A program made the translations under genes and the position numbers. Shown one piece after another: positions 63,390-64,000 of a DNA stretch of 64,000 nt. This stretch comes from Balamuthia mandrillaris (Eukaryota > Discosea > Longamoebia > Balamuthiidae), in assembly GCA_031835245.1 (NCBI GenBank), contig JAVKOQ010000159.1, positions 52,501 to 116,500 on the forward strand, read 5' to 3'. A model generated the notes under the pieces. It made no database searches and was not told where the DNA came from. It saw nothing but the letters and a program-made list of their open reading frames with translations. Numbering within the stretch: position 1 is the first letter of the stretch; each line of letters starts with the position of its first letter.

Positions 63390-64000
63390 GGTAATAGTGG
63401 GCTTACAACCAAGTGCCAAGGTAAAGTATTTTATATGTACTTGTAGCCCATGAGAAGTTCTATCTGACCATGGTCTTAGTTTTCCGTTTGCGTTGCTCTG
63501 AGCAGCAAAAGAGCGGCTGGCTGTGAACAAATAACTTACAATCAAACTTGTGAGCGAAAAACAGTGTGAAAAGGTAAAGTATTTTATATGTACTTGTAGC
63601 CCACGAAAAGCTCTATCTAATCGCGGTCGGTCTCAATTTGCCGTTTGCGTTGCACCAAGCAGCAAAAGAACGGCTGAAAAAAAGTAGCTTACAACCAAAC
63701 TTGTGGGCCAAAAACAGTGTGAAAAGGTAAAGTATTTTATGTACTTGGCAGCAACTCTATCTAATTGCTTGATGGAATCTCGATTTACTGTTTGCGTTGC
63801 GCTTCGAAGCAACAGAAAGAAGAAACTGACTGAAAAATATATTACAATCAAACTTGTGGGCCAAAAACAGTGTGAAAAGGTAAAGTATTTTATATGTACT
63901 TGTAGCCCACAAAAAGCTCTATTTAATCGCGGTCGGTCTCAATTTGCCGTTTGCGTTGCACTGAGCAGCAAAAGAACGGCTGTAAACAAATAACTTACAA
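63390..64000. repeat. 153-bp tandem satellite, about four copies, continuing past the window
   Basis: The landmark GTAAAGTATTTTAT(AT)GTACTTG recurs at 63421, 63574, 63727 and 63880, exactly 153 bases apart. Each unit also has a TGCCGTTTGCGTTGC-like word, AGCAGCAAAAGAACGGCTG and CTTACAATCAAACTTGTGGGCC. Copies differ by a few per cent to perhaps 15 per cent. 153 is a multiple of three, so frames stay open through the array, but the reading is not protein-like enough to call a gene. Confidence 0.95.

Noticed and set aside
63703-63993. Open frame across the 153-bp satellite
   Set aside because: It stays open because the unit is a multiple of three. Internal stops appear in other copies and composition is not protein-like.
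1-64000. CRISPR arrays, bacterial operons, insertion sequences, phage genes
   Set aside because: None are present. The tandem repeats have no spacer structure and the genes carry spliceosomal introns.

Overview
This window is nuclear DNA from a compact, intron-rich unicellular eukaryote. The features pointing that way are GT..AG introns in almost every gene, a U1 snRNA gene, a Pol III-type tRNA gene, and eukaryote-only proteins (ALG3, Nnf1/PMF1, PAK1IP1/Mak11, CELF, BIRC6-type UBC, archaemetzincin, AGMO). An amoebozoan is my best guess, possibly a discosean amoeba related to Acanthamoeba or Balamuthia. The grounds are the gene mix, the Spg1-type GTPase, the long 27-residue ankyrin array of a kind common in amoebae and their giant viruses, and a bacterial-type barstar homologue. 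The species cannot be fixed by reading alone.

Layout. 0-12.6 kb is a run of minus-strand genes: barstar-like protein, Dabb-domain protein, DxD glycosyltransferase, TMEM229/CmpB-like membrane protein, a short BIRC6-type ubiquitin-conjugating enzyme, an Spg1/Tem1-like GTPase and mercaptopyruvate sulfurtransferase. 12.8-30 kb alternates strands: ALG3 (+), F-box/RCC1 (-), RGG protein (-), SAM-kinase (+), CELF-type triple-RRM protein (-), Nnf1/PMF1 (+), PAK1IP1 (-). 30-42 kb holds an intronless F-box/ankyrin gene (+), peroxisomal acyl-CoA oxidase (-), a helicase-associated-domain protein (+), a U1 snRNA gene (+) and an ankyrin-SET protein (+). 42-62 kb holds an EF-hand/RhoGAP protein (-), AGMO (-), a secreted acidic protein (-), a type II membrane protein (+), PEP synthase (+), a PhoD-like phosphatase (-) and archaemetzincin (-). 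A tRNA-Ala and a 153-bp satellite array that runs off the edge close the window.

Neighbours are not functionally linked operons. They are arranged as divergent pairs sharing short promoters (MST/ALG3 228 bp, CELF/Nnf1 225 bp) and convergent pairs with almost no 3' space (ALG3 and F-box/RCC1 stop codons are 7 bp apart; SET and RhoGAP 32 bp).

The most interesting signal is the U1 snRNA at 39857-40024. Its 5' end reads ATACGTACCT, with G at position 5 where nearly all eukaryotes have U. Of 35 donor sites I placed by hand while building gene models, 26 have a pyrimidine at intron position +4 (15 C, 11 T), which G5 could pair with (C) or wobble with (U), while only 8 have the usual A. This looks like U1/5' splice-site co-variation. 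Other notable signals are recurring GTCGAC and GACGACATG elements in intergenic promoters, roughly 41-43-bp tandem repeats in three promoters, and AAG/CTT microsatellites inside introns. Exon boundaries were placed by eye from GT/AG, frame and family resemblance; those given to the base were checked for frame, the rest are approximate.
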